A stretch of 64,000 nucleotides of DNA from Mangifera indica (lineage: Eukaryota; Streptophyta; Magnoliopsida; Sapindales; Anacardiaceae): assembly GCF_011075055.1 (NCBI RefSeq), contig NC_058156.1:682001-746000 (forward strand), written 5' to 3'. Positions 13,331 through 25,700 of this stretch are shown in pieces (the stretch's first letter is position 1; every line of letters begins with the position of its first letter). The position numbers and the translations under genes are program-made. The notes below the pieces were generated by a model. The model did no database searches, had not been told where the DNA came from, and was given only the letters and a program-made list of their open reading frames with translations.

Positions 13331-14197
13331 ATCGAAATATTAAGTTGAAATTACATCATTACATCGTAAAATGTGTCAAAAAGCACCAAAATTCGAAAAA
13401 TTGAATCTCAAATTTGAAAATTACATATGGAAAAACCCTAAAACAGAAAAAACGGATATAAAATTTGAAAACTACACGATCAGAAACCCTAGATAAGAAA
13501 ATTCTCAATTTACCCCCTCATGAAAATTCCTTAATTGAAAAGGTCCACTGTTATATGACAAATTTTAGAAAAACCCGTTGTGTTCTAACGAATCTCCTTC
13601 GGCTCCCCAATATTTTAAAAAAGCCACTTTACCCCCTAACCCACGGTTAATGTCTGCTGACTGTGGGAAACACTATTCCCACAGTTTGACTGTCGATCCT
13701 TTCGGCAACCATTTTTGGCTGTCTTTTTTGGTCGTTTCGGCCTCCAATTTCCACATAAATCAAATCTACACGTTGTGTAACACAAAACCCCTCAATCAAT
13801 TCAACGAAAACAACGAAAAATCAAAACATTTAAAGCATTGTTCAAACCCTAAACCCTAAAATTTCAAATCGATAAATCTCAATCAAATCTCAATACTATG
13901 AGCAATAACTTGATCCAAACAAGATTACGGGAGATATACTAACCTTCTTTACTATTTGCGATTGTCGGAAAGCAAGAAAATCGACGGAAATGAGGTTCGA
14001 TCGTGGGAAAGGGGAAAGTTTGAATTTTCTTTAAATTTGCACAGTAAAATGACCGTGGGAAGTGATGAAATTTGTTGTGTTTATATATGGGGGCAGTTTC
14101 GTCATTTCACAAAACCTGGGCATTTTTGCTAAAACCTGAATTTTTTGGGCAATTTCGCTTAGACCCTCTTAATTTTGGCTATTTTTTATAATTCCCC
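13331..14197. other. right end module of MULE-1
   Basis: No coding sequence is supported. The module runs from the array to the right terminal inverted repeat. Read inverted, it corresponds to the left end of MULE-2 (33028-34340), including a shared stretch around 13740-13960 with cataaatcaaatctacac and ttgatccaaacaagatta. It therefore looks like an end-specific part of the family rather than captured host DNA. Confidence 0.65.
13660..13685. other. conserved hairpin in MULE-1 end module
   Basis: A perfect 10-bp stem, actgtgggaa / ttcccacagt, with a 6-base loop. The inverted counterparts in MULE-2 are at 33526-33550 and 34122-34147. A neighbouring second hairpin that is intact in MULE-2 is decayed here (about 13687-13710). 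Confidence 0.7.
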
Positions 14198-14518
14198 TTT
14201 AAATATTCAATTGAATGCTCAGATAATGCGTCATTATTAAATTATGTATTATTTTATCTTTAATTTAAAATCGTTCAATCACATAATAACACATCATCTG
14301 AATATCTAATTAATACTCAAATTAGATGTATATAGTTTTATTGAAACTTAAAAGCATAACTTTATGACCCTATCATGCATGTCTTTATTTTTCTTCCCCA
14401 ATATCTATCATGTTAATGGGATTGTCTGGTCTTTTACAGCCTCATTTGTCAAACAATTTTTTGCTATATCTTGGTTAAATAAGTCTTGTTACGGTTGACT
14501 TGGAAAGATTTATTATTA

Positions 14519-15335
14519 GGCCAAAGGACTATTTCACCACCCAAGTTTTAATACGTTTTTAAAGTCACACTCATAAAATTTAAAAAACTTAAAATTTCAC
14601 CTATAGGTCAATTGGGTTTAAAATTTTCTATTAGAGGCAGGGATAAAATCATTATTTTACTAATATTATTAAAAAAATATAAAATTTATTATATTTTCTT
14701 TCTTAAGCTTTAAAAATTAATAATTTAATTTTTATCTAAATTTTTCTAACTTTGAAAAATCATATTCCCCCTCCCCCCAAACCTAAGTTTTTTTTCTTCT
14801 CTCCCTCCAACCACCATCTACGATGCTGACAACCTCCCATCTTCACCCTAAAATGTTGGTAAATGCCTTCCCTTTCTAGATCTCTTCATCTCAATGAAGA
14901 GACCGATACAGATGAAGAGACAATCTCTTTATCTTTTCGTCTTCAACAAAGAGATCTAGAGAGGGGAGATTGTCATGCCTTGTTGTGCGTCGGCCAATCT
15001 TTTAGGGCGGAGAGGGGATGTCGTTGACACAGGAGATGGTGACAAGAGAGGTGAAGGAAAAAACCTTAGGTTTTTTAGGGGGGGGGGGGATTGTGACTTT
15101 TTAAAGTTAGAAAAATTTATATAGAGATGATGTTGTTAGTTTTTAAAACTTATGGGGGAAATTTAATGAATTATATATTTTGTTAATATTATTAATAAAA
15201 TAACGATTTTACCCCTGTCTCTAACAGAAAATTCTAATGGCAATTAAACCATAAGTGAGATTTTGGGTTTTTCAAACCTCGTGGATGTGACTTTAAGAAA
15301 ACATCAAAACTTGGGTGTGAATAAGTCCTTTGGCC
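14519..15335. mobile_element. foldback MULE-type MITE
   Basis: An 817-bp element whose arms (about 14519-14850 and 15000-15335) are long imperfect inverted repeats. It starts ggccaaaggactatttcacc; the reverse complement of its right end reads ggccaaaggacttattcaca. The flanks ttattatta (14510-14518) and tttttatta (15336-15344) form a 9-bp target duplication with one mismatch, which suggests Mutator-type mobilisation. There is no coding capacity. Confidence 0.82.
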
Positions 15336-16756
15336 TTTTTATTAATTGTTATTGAATAGGTAGAAGTACTCAAGGGTAGCTTAAGTGGCCAAAAAAAAAA
15401 ATGTCATGTATAAAAGAGTATAGTTTAAGTTGTTGAATAAAATATTCACTCTTATTTTGGATGATTCTGATTTTGTTTGATTCTACTCATAATATGTGTA
15501 TAGGATTCAGATTCCTATTTAGATTGTCATGTAATATTATAAATTATACATCATTTAATTAATAATATTTATTTAGTTTTACGATCTTAATTCAAAATTC
15601 AAAGTGGTTAACATCCTAATCTTATGCGCTCTAGGCTTAAAATTTTTTTCTTTATATTTTCAGTTTTGACAAACTACAGATTACCCCCTAAGTTTAGGGT
15701 TTTCCCCCATATTTTTCACACTTATGTCGTCCCCCCAAACTTTTGAAACTTTTATTTCAACCCTACTTTAGTTTTTAGATGATTCCAATTTTGTTTGATT
15801 CTACGCATGATGTGTGTATATTATTTTTCTTATTTTATAGGATTAAAAATCTTTATAAGATTCTGATTTCTATTTAAACTGTTTTGTAATATTATAAATT
15901 GTATATCATTTGATCAATAATATTCATTCAGTTTTACGACCTCAATTCAAAAATTCTTCACAAGTCTCCTTTGGATGATATATAGATGACTTCTTGATGA
16001 CTTGTTTGAGCCGAATACTGAGTCCAACCCTAGCTAGAACTAATTTCTTCAAATGTTTTTAATTTCCTGGTCAATAAATTGCTGTCTATAAACTATTATT
16101 TTGAAAACATGTTTCTTACCTGAATTTAATGAATTTTGTTTGTGACATTAGTTTATACTCTGGTTAGACAAATCTACTGTTTGCTTGAGTTAAATACTTT
16201 TATTATTATTACAGCATGGTCTTTTTGTATAGAATGGGAAACTTTTTTTTTTTTTGTTCTTTTAATTTTAAGTATAGAAGTAAAATGTCTTTCGCTATTA
16301 GAGACGACAATGAAGAGTAGGGTTGGACTCGAACCAAGCCCATTCCAGCTCAAACTTGAGTTCTATTCGAATGAGTCTGAAATGAGTCAGCCCTATATGA
16401 GCTCAAACTCGAACTTGAGCTACTCGTCAAATTTTTTAATTAAAAATTTTGATACAAAACGACGTTGTTTTAATCAATATGTATTAAAATGACGTCATTT
16501 TAATAATAAAAAATGAGCCAAATCGAATTCAAATCGAGTTCGAACTTGGTTTTCATGAGCTCGAGCTTAAATTCTAACTCAACTATATGTAAACTGAACT
16601 GAGCTCGAGCTTGACTCAGTTTGAATCCAACCTTAATGGAGAGGGACCCTATCTGTAAGATGGGAAACATCATTGTCCGCTCCTTATGCCCGCTAGGGGA
16701 TTATAGGAAAATCTCAATCTTCTATAAATAGGAATAATTCTTTCTCCATTCTTCTC
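15336..16756. other. intergenic, with a split direct repeat
   Basis: No gene is recognised. Two direct copies of an AT-rich segment of about 150 bp lie at about 15461-15603 and 15777-15956, both with ttttgtttgattctac and taatattataaatt. Between them is a stretch beginning ttaccccctaagtttagg. A copy of the dispersed gagctcgagctt-type repeat lies at about 16310-16640. The open frame at 16136-16492 has no family resemblance and is mostly that repeat. Confidence 0.6.
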
Positions 16757-17569
16757 GGGATATTGATTAAAATAGGCAGCAATATTCCCGTCTAAACCTT
16801 TTTCGGCAATAATTTTGACGTTTTACTTTTTTAAGCAAATTGTTATTTTAATTCCAAAAATACCCCTAATCTAATTTCTTAAACGCAATGTTTGCTTTTT
16901 GCCGGTTAATTGATTCCCTTTCATGAAAAGCATTAAAATTAAATTATCTGTAATGAATAAAATTTATAAATTGAAAAATAAAATAATTTTTTATAAAATA
17001 ATTGATTGTTATATATCCAAAATAATAGATATATTTTTAAATTATCTGTAATGAATAAAATTTATAAATTGAAAAATAGATTAATTTTTTATAAAATAAT
17101 TTATTCTTATATAGAAAATAATGGATATATACGTTTTTCTTGAAACGGTGTGTTTTCTTCTCAAACAGGTTGCGTGAAGAGATGCGAGAATTTGAAAAGG
17201 GGTGCAGAAATCTTGTAAAGGGGTGCGGATGTGGGTGTGGGAATGGAGGTGCGGGAATTTGAGAAGAAAACGCACCGTTTCAAGAAAAACCCATATATCC
17301 ATTATTTTAGATATATAACAATTAATTATTTTATAAAAAATTATTTTGTTTTTCAATTTATAAATTTTATTCATGGCAGATAATTTAATCTCAATGTTTT
17401 TTTGCAGAAGGTAGACAATTAATTGGCGAAATGCTACGGTAACGTTGAGAAATTAAACGAAGGTATTTTCGGATTGATAAATACAATTTGCTTAAAAAGG
17501 TAAAATATCAAATTTGTTGTCGAAAAAGGTTTAAGCGGAAAAACGACTACCTATTTTAATTAATATCCC
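16757..17569. mobile_element. foldback MULE-type MITE with GGG/CCC ends
   Basis: An 813-bp palindromic element. Its left arm begins gggatattgattaaaatagg, and the reverse complement of its right end begins gggatattaattaaaatagg. The similarity continues inward for more than 250 bp on each side. The flanks attcttctc (16748-16756) and attctttctc (17570-17579) look like a 9-bp target duplication that gained one T by slippage. The inner left arm is also duplicated directly: the marker aaattatctgtaatgaataa occurs near 16938 and again near 17039. No transposase is present. Confidence 0.8.
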
Positions 17570-18470
17570 ATTCTTTCTCTCTCTCTTTGACCGATTATTT
17601 AATTAAGTTTTAATATTATAATAATAATATTGTGATAAATAATTAAAAATATATTTAATTTTTTGTAAATTATATTTTTAAATTATATATGAGACGCGAT
17701 GGAAATATATCTATATCTTTTATCTTTGTCCTCATTTCCGTTTTCACTTATATTATAGAATCCTATTCTCACACGAAGCAAGCTAAAACCCTGATTTTAG
17801 GGTCAAACTGCCATCCCTATTCATGATCCACAAGAAAAGAAGCATTTCCATCTTCCCTGAGCTTACCCATTTAAATATATTGATGAAGCTGAGACACGTA
17901 ATTCTAAATGCTTATTAAAATGGCAATTCGGCATGCAAGCCACGTGTCACGTAAAAACCTGAAGCTGACCACAAGGAATCAGTTTGCACCAGAACCCAAT
18001 AAAAATAGTTTGGTGGCTGGCCGAGTGGAAGAATATAAAATTTCAGCTGGTGGTTAAACGGCTTTAACTTGGAGTGCTTGCCTATCGTTAAAGATAGAGA
18101 CATAAAGAAGATGATTATCTTTAGATGTATTGAACTGTCGCACATGAAAGCTCTCGTCTGTCCAAGTTAATTTACCAAATTGGAGAAACCAGTGACTGTG
18201 TAATCATAGTGGTAATTCAGTGTGAAAGTTTGTACCAATAAGAAAAACATTGAATCTTGGTAAACTGAAATACAAGAATATGAGAAAATAAGGCTGAAAA
18301 ATCCAAAATCCTTCAAATAAGATAAATCTCGTGTCAAATTACTAACTCTACAATCGGTCTAATGACTGACCTCACAATCACTGAACCATATAAGTTAAGA
18401 GTTAAAAGACTTGAACCCGTCCTCTCTTATACATAGATTATAGTCTTTGTCACTCAAATTATCTCTTAAA

Positions 18471-18930
18471 GGTCTTGTATCCACAATATTGCTATTATCT
18501 AAATGAAGAGAATTTATGAAACTATAATACTAGTGTCTATGTCTATTGAAAAATTTTTGTTTCCTTGTTAGGGTTTAGGGTCTTAAACTTTCCAACTGAA
18601 CCACTTTAAAAACTGACTATCACACATGACACCTCTCACCAATACAAAAATGAGAAGTACACTAAATCTAAGTGGATTTGAGTACAAGAATATGAGTAGA
18701 CATAATAAAAAAAGTAGACATTCGGCTTGGAACGTGATTTGGCCGAAAAGTCTAAAATCCACAGTGTTGCTATTATCTAAATGAAGAGAAATTACGAAGC
18801 TATAATACTAATACAATAGTATCCATGTTTGTTCGAAAGTTGTTGTTCTTCCTTTTTCTGCTACCGGGATTTTTATATTAATGGACGAAGCATTTTGGAC
18901 TTTTCGACTGAACCACGTGAAAAATCGACT
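18471..18930. repeat. direct repeat pair, possibly LTR-derived
   Basis: Two copies about 285 bp apart share ttgctattatctaaatgaag (18492 and 18764) and a following block with actgaaccac. The wording of the block recalls the tails of some plant retrotransposon LTRs, but no internal region, primer-binding site or gag/pol is seen. The LTR origin is a weak inference. Confidence 0.45.
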
Positions 18931-19424
18931 CTCGATTTATTTTATAGTGTTTTTTTATTTCTTACACTTGAATCCATTCAGGTTTTCGGTGCATGTTTAA
19001 GAAATGTACTTTTAAGCATGCATATCCATCCGGTGGACTTTATAATTAATTAAATTTGATCAGTTAGTCTGGTTGGTGAATGATGCCTGCCAAGTTGACG
19101 AAGTTTTCTCAAGAATAGTAAGATTATTGTAGAGATATCTTCTGGGACAAGTTGAATCTTTGATTGGAAAGAAATTTTATATCTGTGATTCATTCAAAGC
19201 AACCAAATAGGGCAAAAATATTCTTATATATTTTTCTTCAAACCCATACCGACTCTGGTCGACTTCAAATATGTATATACACAATGAAACAATAATAATA
19301 TATGTATTCAATTTTGACTATCTAATTGGATACTTACATAATGTATAATCATATAATTTTGTATTATCCAATAATATAATGACATATCATCTGAGTATTC
19401 AATTGTCAAAACAGGGTGTACATA

Positions 19425-19775
19425 GTTTTATTGATTATGATAGTCAAATCACGTATAGTATCATGTATAAAGTATTGTATGATATAACTTTTAAAAAATA
19501 AAATAATAAAAAATACAAATTGACATATCATCAATTTGAAAAATATCACAAACATCTTTGAAAATTTAAAATTTCTCATATACACTTATATTATATCATC
19601 ATTTTATATAAAAAAAAAAGTATATTAATTCTTATCAATAATATATATCATATTACATCGTACGATATGTCTATTGTGTTGTATTAATTTAATACACCTC
19701 AAAATACGTATTGTTTTTCTTGTATATTGTATCATAGAATATGTATTATGTATCGTAGAGTATTGACAACTATGT
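19425..19775. repeat. palindromic dispersed repeat (tacgatac family), copy 1
   Basis: About 350 bp, AT-rich. Degenerate complementary ends are built from forms of gtatcgta and tatgatac. Related copies lie at 41590-41940 and 61985-62310, which share the inner block around forms of aaaattttaaatttctcata in either orientation. There is no coding capacity. Confidence 0.6.
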
Positions 19776-21105
19776 TATTGATGATGAAAACCATGTTTGA
19801 ATTCAATTCAAAACTAGAAATCTTTACTTTTTTTTTTTAATAAACTCATTGAGTTGAATAGCTTGAATTTGTTCAGTTTACATCCATTTTTTAAATGTTC
19901 AACCCAATCTGCTGGAGCTTCATAATTTGCAGAAATTTTTTTTTATAGTTTTTGTAGAGTGGGGATCACTTTCACTGTTCTCTTTAATATGTTTTTATGT
20001 GAATTGATTTTGCTTTGTTAAAAATTATTAGGTTGCTTTCTTTTCAAAATGTGACTTTATAATCACTTTGCCAAGCAATACTTTTATGCAATATTAGGGC
20101 CAAGTCATTTTCCTTCTAGAAATGCCATCTATAATATTGTTCATTGGTATGAAATCCAACTAAATTAGTATAAGCTAATTGAATGCTTCAAAATAAATTA
20201 ATCAAATAATCAACCTGCATATATAAATTAGTGAATATATAAGGTTGTTGTAAAGGGCTAGCTGTCAATATATTGTTTTTTGTTGTATACATTGGTGACT
20301 CAAAGTCTGAAAGGGGTTATTCGAATTCAGGAAGTACAGATTTGATATATGGATTTTTAAAAGATTTATAGTGGTAGTAAAGAGATCAGACCGATAGACC
20401 TAATCTCGTAGCCTAGTATTGATCTCATATAGGGATAGGGTGTTAGAGTTTCACCTATACAGGATGGACTACATGACTCAATAGATAAATTTTTCATTAC
20501 ACTTAAGTAAATGCAACAGGTAGAATAGCAACGACTTTCAATAAAGCAAGTGCAAGTTATGGGCAAGATAGGTGCCCCATTACAAATGTGTGACTTGTGA
20601 ATACATGTGTCAAATATATTCAAACAAGAATTTCATATAAAAGTTGTATTAAAGTGTTCGTAAAAATATCCTAAAAAGATTGTCGCAAAATATAGATGAA
20701 TATTCTCGCCTTCATTGTGTAATTTTCTTCATTCAAAGTGGAAATTGCTCAATATTCTACTTGTAGTTTTTCTCATATTAGATTTTATATGTAAATCTTG
20801 TGTTTTTGTTTAAAGTAGCCGTTAATACTTCATATATAAATAATTTACATATTATTTTATAATTATATGATTTTAAATTAAAAATAAAATAGATAATTAA
20901 ATCATCCAATCACATAATAACACATCAAAATATTTGTACTCATGAATCAAACCATTAGCACATATAACATACTATTTTGTGAATTTGATTCAAATTGCTA
21001 GTGCCCTAGTTGTACTTCATGTTGCACATTTTCAAGTACGTACTGCAATATAAACAGTCAGAGCTTTCACTGGATGCCCTAACCAAATATTGATATATAA
21101 TTAAA

Positions 21106-21475
21106 GGCCAAAAGACTTATTCTCGCTTAAGGTTTGAGAAATTTCAAATTCTTACCTATTAACTTTCAAAAACTTAAATACCTATCTTTATGTTAAAATT
21201 CACTGTTAAAGTTAAAAATAAAAATATTATTTAGCTAAACATATTAAAAAACTAAAAATATATCACATTTCTCCCTTTAATTTAAAATTTTAATTTTTAC
21301 CTTAACTAAAAAAATTATAAAAAAATTAAAAATTTATCATATTTATCTCTTAGTTTAAAAATCTAATAATTTTTTTTATCTAAAGTTTAAAAAATGACCA
21401 TTTTACTTTAGAATTTTTTAATAAAAGAGAGTTTGAGATTTCACCGAACCATGAGTGGGAATAAATCTTCTAGCC
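21106..21475. mobile_element. short foldback element related to 14519-15335
   Basis: About 370 bp. The left end ggccaaaagacttattctc matches the reverse complement of the right end (ggctagaagatttattccc) and resembles the ends of the element at 14519. The flanks tataattaa and tacaattaa suggest a 9-bp duplication with one mismatch, although the exact left boundary is off by one base in that reading. Confidence 0.65.
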
Positions 21476-21587
21476 TACAATTAATTTTCTTATGAAAACC
21501 GAGTAATTTTTCCCTAGGCCTGCGAATAAACACTGAAAATGATGAAACACAGTTGAATTATATGATTGTTTCGTTAAGTCTTTAATG

Positions 21588-21588
<1 letters not shown>

Positions 21589-21619
<31 letters not shown>
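21589..21619. repeat. (TA)n microsatellite
   Basis: An uninterrupted TA run of about 31 bases. Confidence 0.9.
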
Positions 21620-21622
<3 letters not shown>

Positions 21623-22016
21623 TTGAGGGCTTCCAAGTAAGCGTATTCGGGAAGTTTTCTTCTTCCTAAATTCCAATGTGTACATAATAACATTGCAATC
21701 TTCTTCAGCTTTACTGCACTTTGATTATTGAGTCCATTCACAAAGCCATTATTGTGTTGACCTGAAACTAGGAAATTTATGTATTGTTTCAAAGATGTGA
21801 AAGAGTTTTTTTTTTTTTTTCCCTCTAATGGAGGCAGTTGACTCGGAGGACCCCTGCCTCCTGCCCTTAGGTATACCGTAAACTCTAATTCTAGTGTAAT
21901 TTAGAAAGAAACCCTGCAAGATTAGCAACCTAACAGATAAATATTTCCACATTCATTTTGTGTCAAATATTTTTAAACACTTTTTTAAAGTTACTAATAA
22001 CATAACTCTAGAAATA

Positions 22017-22268
22017 GACTCTTGAGTTCCTCTCTTTGGCACCACTCTCTCATTGACTTTATATAACAATGGAGAGGGAAGGGGTTAGAATTATTATCTC
22101 TACCCCTATCCTCTCTCCATTTCCGTTATAAAAATTACGAGAGACTCTCGAGTTCCTCTATCTTGCACAACTCTCTCATTGATTAGATATTACAACAAAG
22201 AGAAGACGGACGAGAATCATTATCTTTGTTCTCATCCTCTTCTCTATCATTTACCTATGAAGAATAAT
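22017..22268. repeat. 126-bp imperfect tandem duplication upstream of RBOHF
   Basis: Two copies start with gactcttgagttcctct (22017) and gactctcgagttcctct (22143). Each holds a purine-rich and a pyrimidine-rich half. The pair ends about 270 bp upstream of the putative TATA box of the oxidase gene. Similar text at 2590-2730 and 17690-17770 suggests a dispersed repeat rather than a gene-specific element. Confidence 0.6.
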
Positions 22269-22535
22269 TTTTTTTTCTATCATTGTCCCTAATATCATAA
22301 TAAATAATTAGAAGTGTAATTAATTTTCTCGTACATTATATTTTAGAAATAAGTATTCAGGAAAAATGGTAAGAGGTAGGGTTGAGCTGAGCAAAAATTG
22401 ACCTTTGTCGGTGTCCCATCCCCTCTTGCAGGGGTTATTTTGTCTTTGTCATTTTCTTCATCTAGAGAATCTTCTTTTCAATAGGATTTTAATATTTACC
22501 CCGAGAGAAATACAAAATAAAAAACAAGCGCTCTC

Positions 22536-22543
22536 TATATAAG
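22536..22543 (+). promoter_or_regulatory. putative TATA box of the RBOHF gene
   Basis: The sequence tatataag lies 212 bp upstream of the start codon and is followed by a CT-rich leader, which is typical of plant 5' untranslated regions. This is positional inference only. Confidence 0.55.
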
Positions 22544-22754
22544 TCTCCGTTTCTCTTTCTTCATCCAGCATTGGTGTTTCTGGGTCCATTTCTCTATATG
22601 CAAAACATTTATCTTTTTTCTGAATTTTTTTTCTCCTTTCTTTCTCTCTAAAAAAAGCCAAAGTCTCTTAGAACTAGATTCCGCGTTCTTCCATTATTAC
22701 TCCACTATATCTATAAACTTACTAAGTACAAAATCGCCATTAAATTCTTATCAA

Positions 22755-25700
22755 ATGGGAAGCCTAGCTAATCACCAACGCCGTTGGGCCTCTGACACCG
22801 TCCCTGGAAACGTTGTGCTGAGTTCAGCATCTTCGCCTGGATATGAGTCGAACTCGGCGGAGGAGTATGTTGAGGTCACGATTGATCTACAGGACGATGA
22901 CACAATTATACTTAGAAGCGTGGAGCCGGCGGCGAGAGTCATTAACACCGGCGACGGAATCGGAACCGAGACGCCGTCCTCGGCGTCGAGATCGCCTACG
23001 ATGAAGCGAAGTTCGTCGAATAGGTTGAGACAGTTTTCTCAGGAGTTAAAAGCGGAAGCCGTGGCTAAAGCGAAACAGTTTTCGCAGGAGTTGAGAGCCG
23101 AGCTGAAGAGGTTCTCGTGGAGCCATGGACACGCTTCTCGTGTGTTGTCCACTTCAACTTCCTCGCCGGCTCACAATGGAGGTGGTGCCGGAACTGGATT
23201 CGACTCCGCGTTGGCGGCTCGAGCTTTGAGAAAGCAACGAGCTCAGTTGGATCGGACTCGGTCCGGTGCACAAAAAGCGCTTCGCGGATTAAGGTTTATC
23301 AGTAACAGTAAAACCAATGGCGTCGATGCCTGGAATGAAGTTCAAAGCAATTTCGAGAAGCTTTCTAAAGACGGCTTCCTCTTTCGCGCCGATTTTGCAC
23401 AATGCATAGGTTCTTATTGTTCTTTGAGCTTCGAAGTTCTTCTTCTTCTTCTTCACACAATTAAAAAATGTCCCTATTAACATTTTTCTTTCTTGTTTTT
23501 ACAGGAATGAGAGATTCAAAAGAGTTTGCATTGGAGCTGTTCGATGCTTTGAGTAGAAGAAGAAGGTTAAAAGTTGAGAAGATCAGCAAAGACGAACTTT
23601 ACGAGTACTGGTCACAAATTACAGATCAAAGTTTCGATTCTCGGCTCCAGATCTTCTTCGACATGTATAGTTTAATTACATAATTACCCTTCTTTCAAAC
23701 CTACTACTAATTCGCAGAAAGAAAAATCTTACACTAGAATTGGATTAACTTGCAGGGTGGACAAGAACGAAGACGGTAGAATCACGGAAGAAGAAGTCAA
23801 AGAGGTATATTAATATTAATAATTTTTAATCTCATATTAATTAATATTGAATTACCCTAATCATCAAACTGTTATAAATTAATACCATAATCTGTGATTA
23901 AATACGCTGACGTTTTCATATGATAAATTTTCTTGTAAAATAAGCTTTTTACTTGGGATTATAGCTTCCAGGTTGTCATTTTTGTTTTTACTAATCAACG
24001 TTAGGCCAGGATTTGGTGACCATAAATTTCATGTAATTCTAATACTAACGTCTCAGTCAATGGCCCGTCTTATCGTTTTTAGTATATGGATTGATATTCA
24101 CGGAAGACTTCTAAGGTCGGGTTGATCCACTGGCTCATATCAAATCCATAGTTTGATTCAAATGAATCAATTTTGAGTTGAGCTTCAGTTTAATAGTTTG
24201 ATTTTTGACTTTGTTTATTCTTATAACAATACTATTTATCATTTTAAAAATGTTTTTCACACCGTCAATGACCAAAAATTACGTTATTTATCAATTTAAA
24301 CAAATTTGAATCAAACATTATACCTTCAATATGAACTCAGTTCAGTTTAGAACAAATCCAAAGTTGCTTTCAAGATTTAACTGTATGGACAGATGGTTTA
24401 CCCATGTTGATAAGTCCAAGAGTGATTATTAAGTTTTTCAGTGGGTTTGGTGGGGGGTTTTTGGTCTTTTCATATATTTGTATTGAGAAATGTTTATTTA
24501 GGAAATTAACTATTTATTTATTGATTTATATTCTGATAGATTATAATGCTAAGTGCTTCTGCAAATAAGTTATCAAGACTGAAGGAGCAAGCAGAAGAAT
24601 ATGCAGCTTTGATCATGGAGGAACTGGATCCTGAAAGACTTGGATACATTGAGGTGGGTACTTTATCCGAACACAAATTTGTGCGGTTCAGTGATAATTC
24701 CACGGTCATATGTACAGTACATGCACCCATTTTAATATTCATAAGTTTAATTATCAAAAGTCCATTGTTAGGCCACAAAACAAGCTATTGTTTGTTCAAC
24801 CGTTTACGAAGAAAGAATGGCACACAAACAAATAATAAATTTTTCCGGTAAGACGAGCTTATCTCATGTCTGTGTAAGATCTTCTTGGTAGTTCAACTGT
24901 CTCTTTTCCCTTCCCTTGCAGTCTCTTACTACTCAGTCAACATAATCAGTTGACAAATACGTATACAAATACCAGTTAGGTATAGTGATGAGGCAGTCCA
25001 ATCTTACTGCGATTTATTAATGACCCTTTGAAGTGGCGGTACAGTCCAGATCTAGAGTCATGACGCATAAAGTTGATTTTTTCCATGTGAGTTTCTGTTC
25101 ATACTCACCATTTCTGATAATGATATGCAGCTATGGCAACTAGAGACGCTTCTGTTGCAAAAAGACACGTATCTCAACTACAGTCAAGCACTGAGTTACA
25201 CGAGCCAAGCCCTGAGTCAAAACCTGCAAGGTTTAAGAAAGAAGAGCCGAATTAAAAGAATAAGCAAAGAGTTAATTTATTATTTGCAGGAGAATTGGAG
25301 GAGGGTTTGGGTGCTGTCGTTGTGGATTTTGATCTTGATTGGGTTATTTACATGGAAGTTTTTTCAATACAAACAGAAAGCCGCATTCCGGGTCATGGGT
25401 TATTGTCTTCTTACTGCAAAAGGTGCAGCTGAGACATTGAAGTTCAACATGGCTATTATACTTCTGCCTGTGTGTAGAAACACTATTACCTGGCTAAGGT
25501 CCACCAAATTGGGCTTCTTCGTGCCGTTTGACGACAACATCAACTTTCATAAGGTGCGTAAATAAACTGTATATACCATTGTTGTTTGATTTATACGCTT
25601 GGGTCCCATACAAAGATTCTCCGATCAAAGTCAACACTATGATTGATCACAGTCACCAAGATGAAAAAGCATAGGCCCGCTTATCTCTTGAGAGAGACAC

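Larger units (their letters stand above)
7122..14197. mobile_element. Mutator-like element (MULE-1) with transposase and Ulp1-type remnants
   Basis: A 7076-bp element. The left end (gggaaattataaaaaatagc) and the reverse complement of the right end (ggggaattataaaaaatagc) match over 25 bp with one mismatch. Both sides carry the perfect 9-bp target duplication tttaaatat (7113-7121 and 14198-14206), which is the Mutator signature. From left to right: a tandem TATA module (7214-7520), a 119-bp tandem array (about 7996-8645), a transposase pseudogene on + (8790-11299), a DUF1985-type pseudogene on - (11428-12153), the same array inverted (about 12300-13330), and a hairpin-bearing end module. The mix of MULE transposase and Ulp1-associated sequence fits the plant Kaonashi-type MULEs (family knowledge). 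Both genes carry several stops, so the element is not autonomous now. Confidence 0.93.
17570..21105. other. intergenic, repeat debris
   Basis: No gene is supported. It holds a CT run at 17573-17588, a purine/pyrimidine-rich stretch at 17690-17770, a direct repeat pair (18471-18930), a palindromic dispersed repeat (19425-19775) and short foldback repeats near 19300-19430 and 20830-20960. Confidence 0.55.

Noticed and set aside
18471..18930. A complete LTR retrotransposon
   Set aside because: Only a short direct repeat pair is seen; there is no gag, pol, primer-binding site or target duplication.
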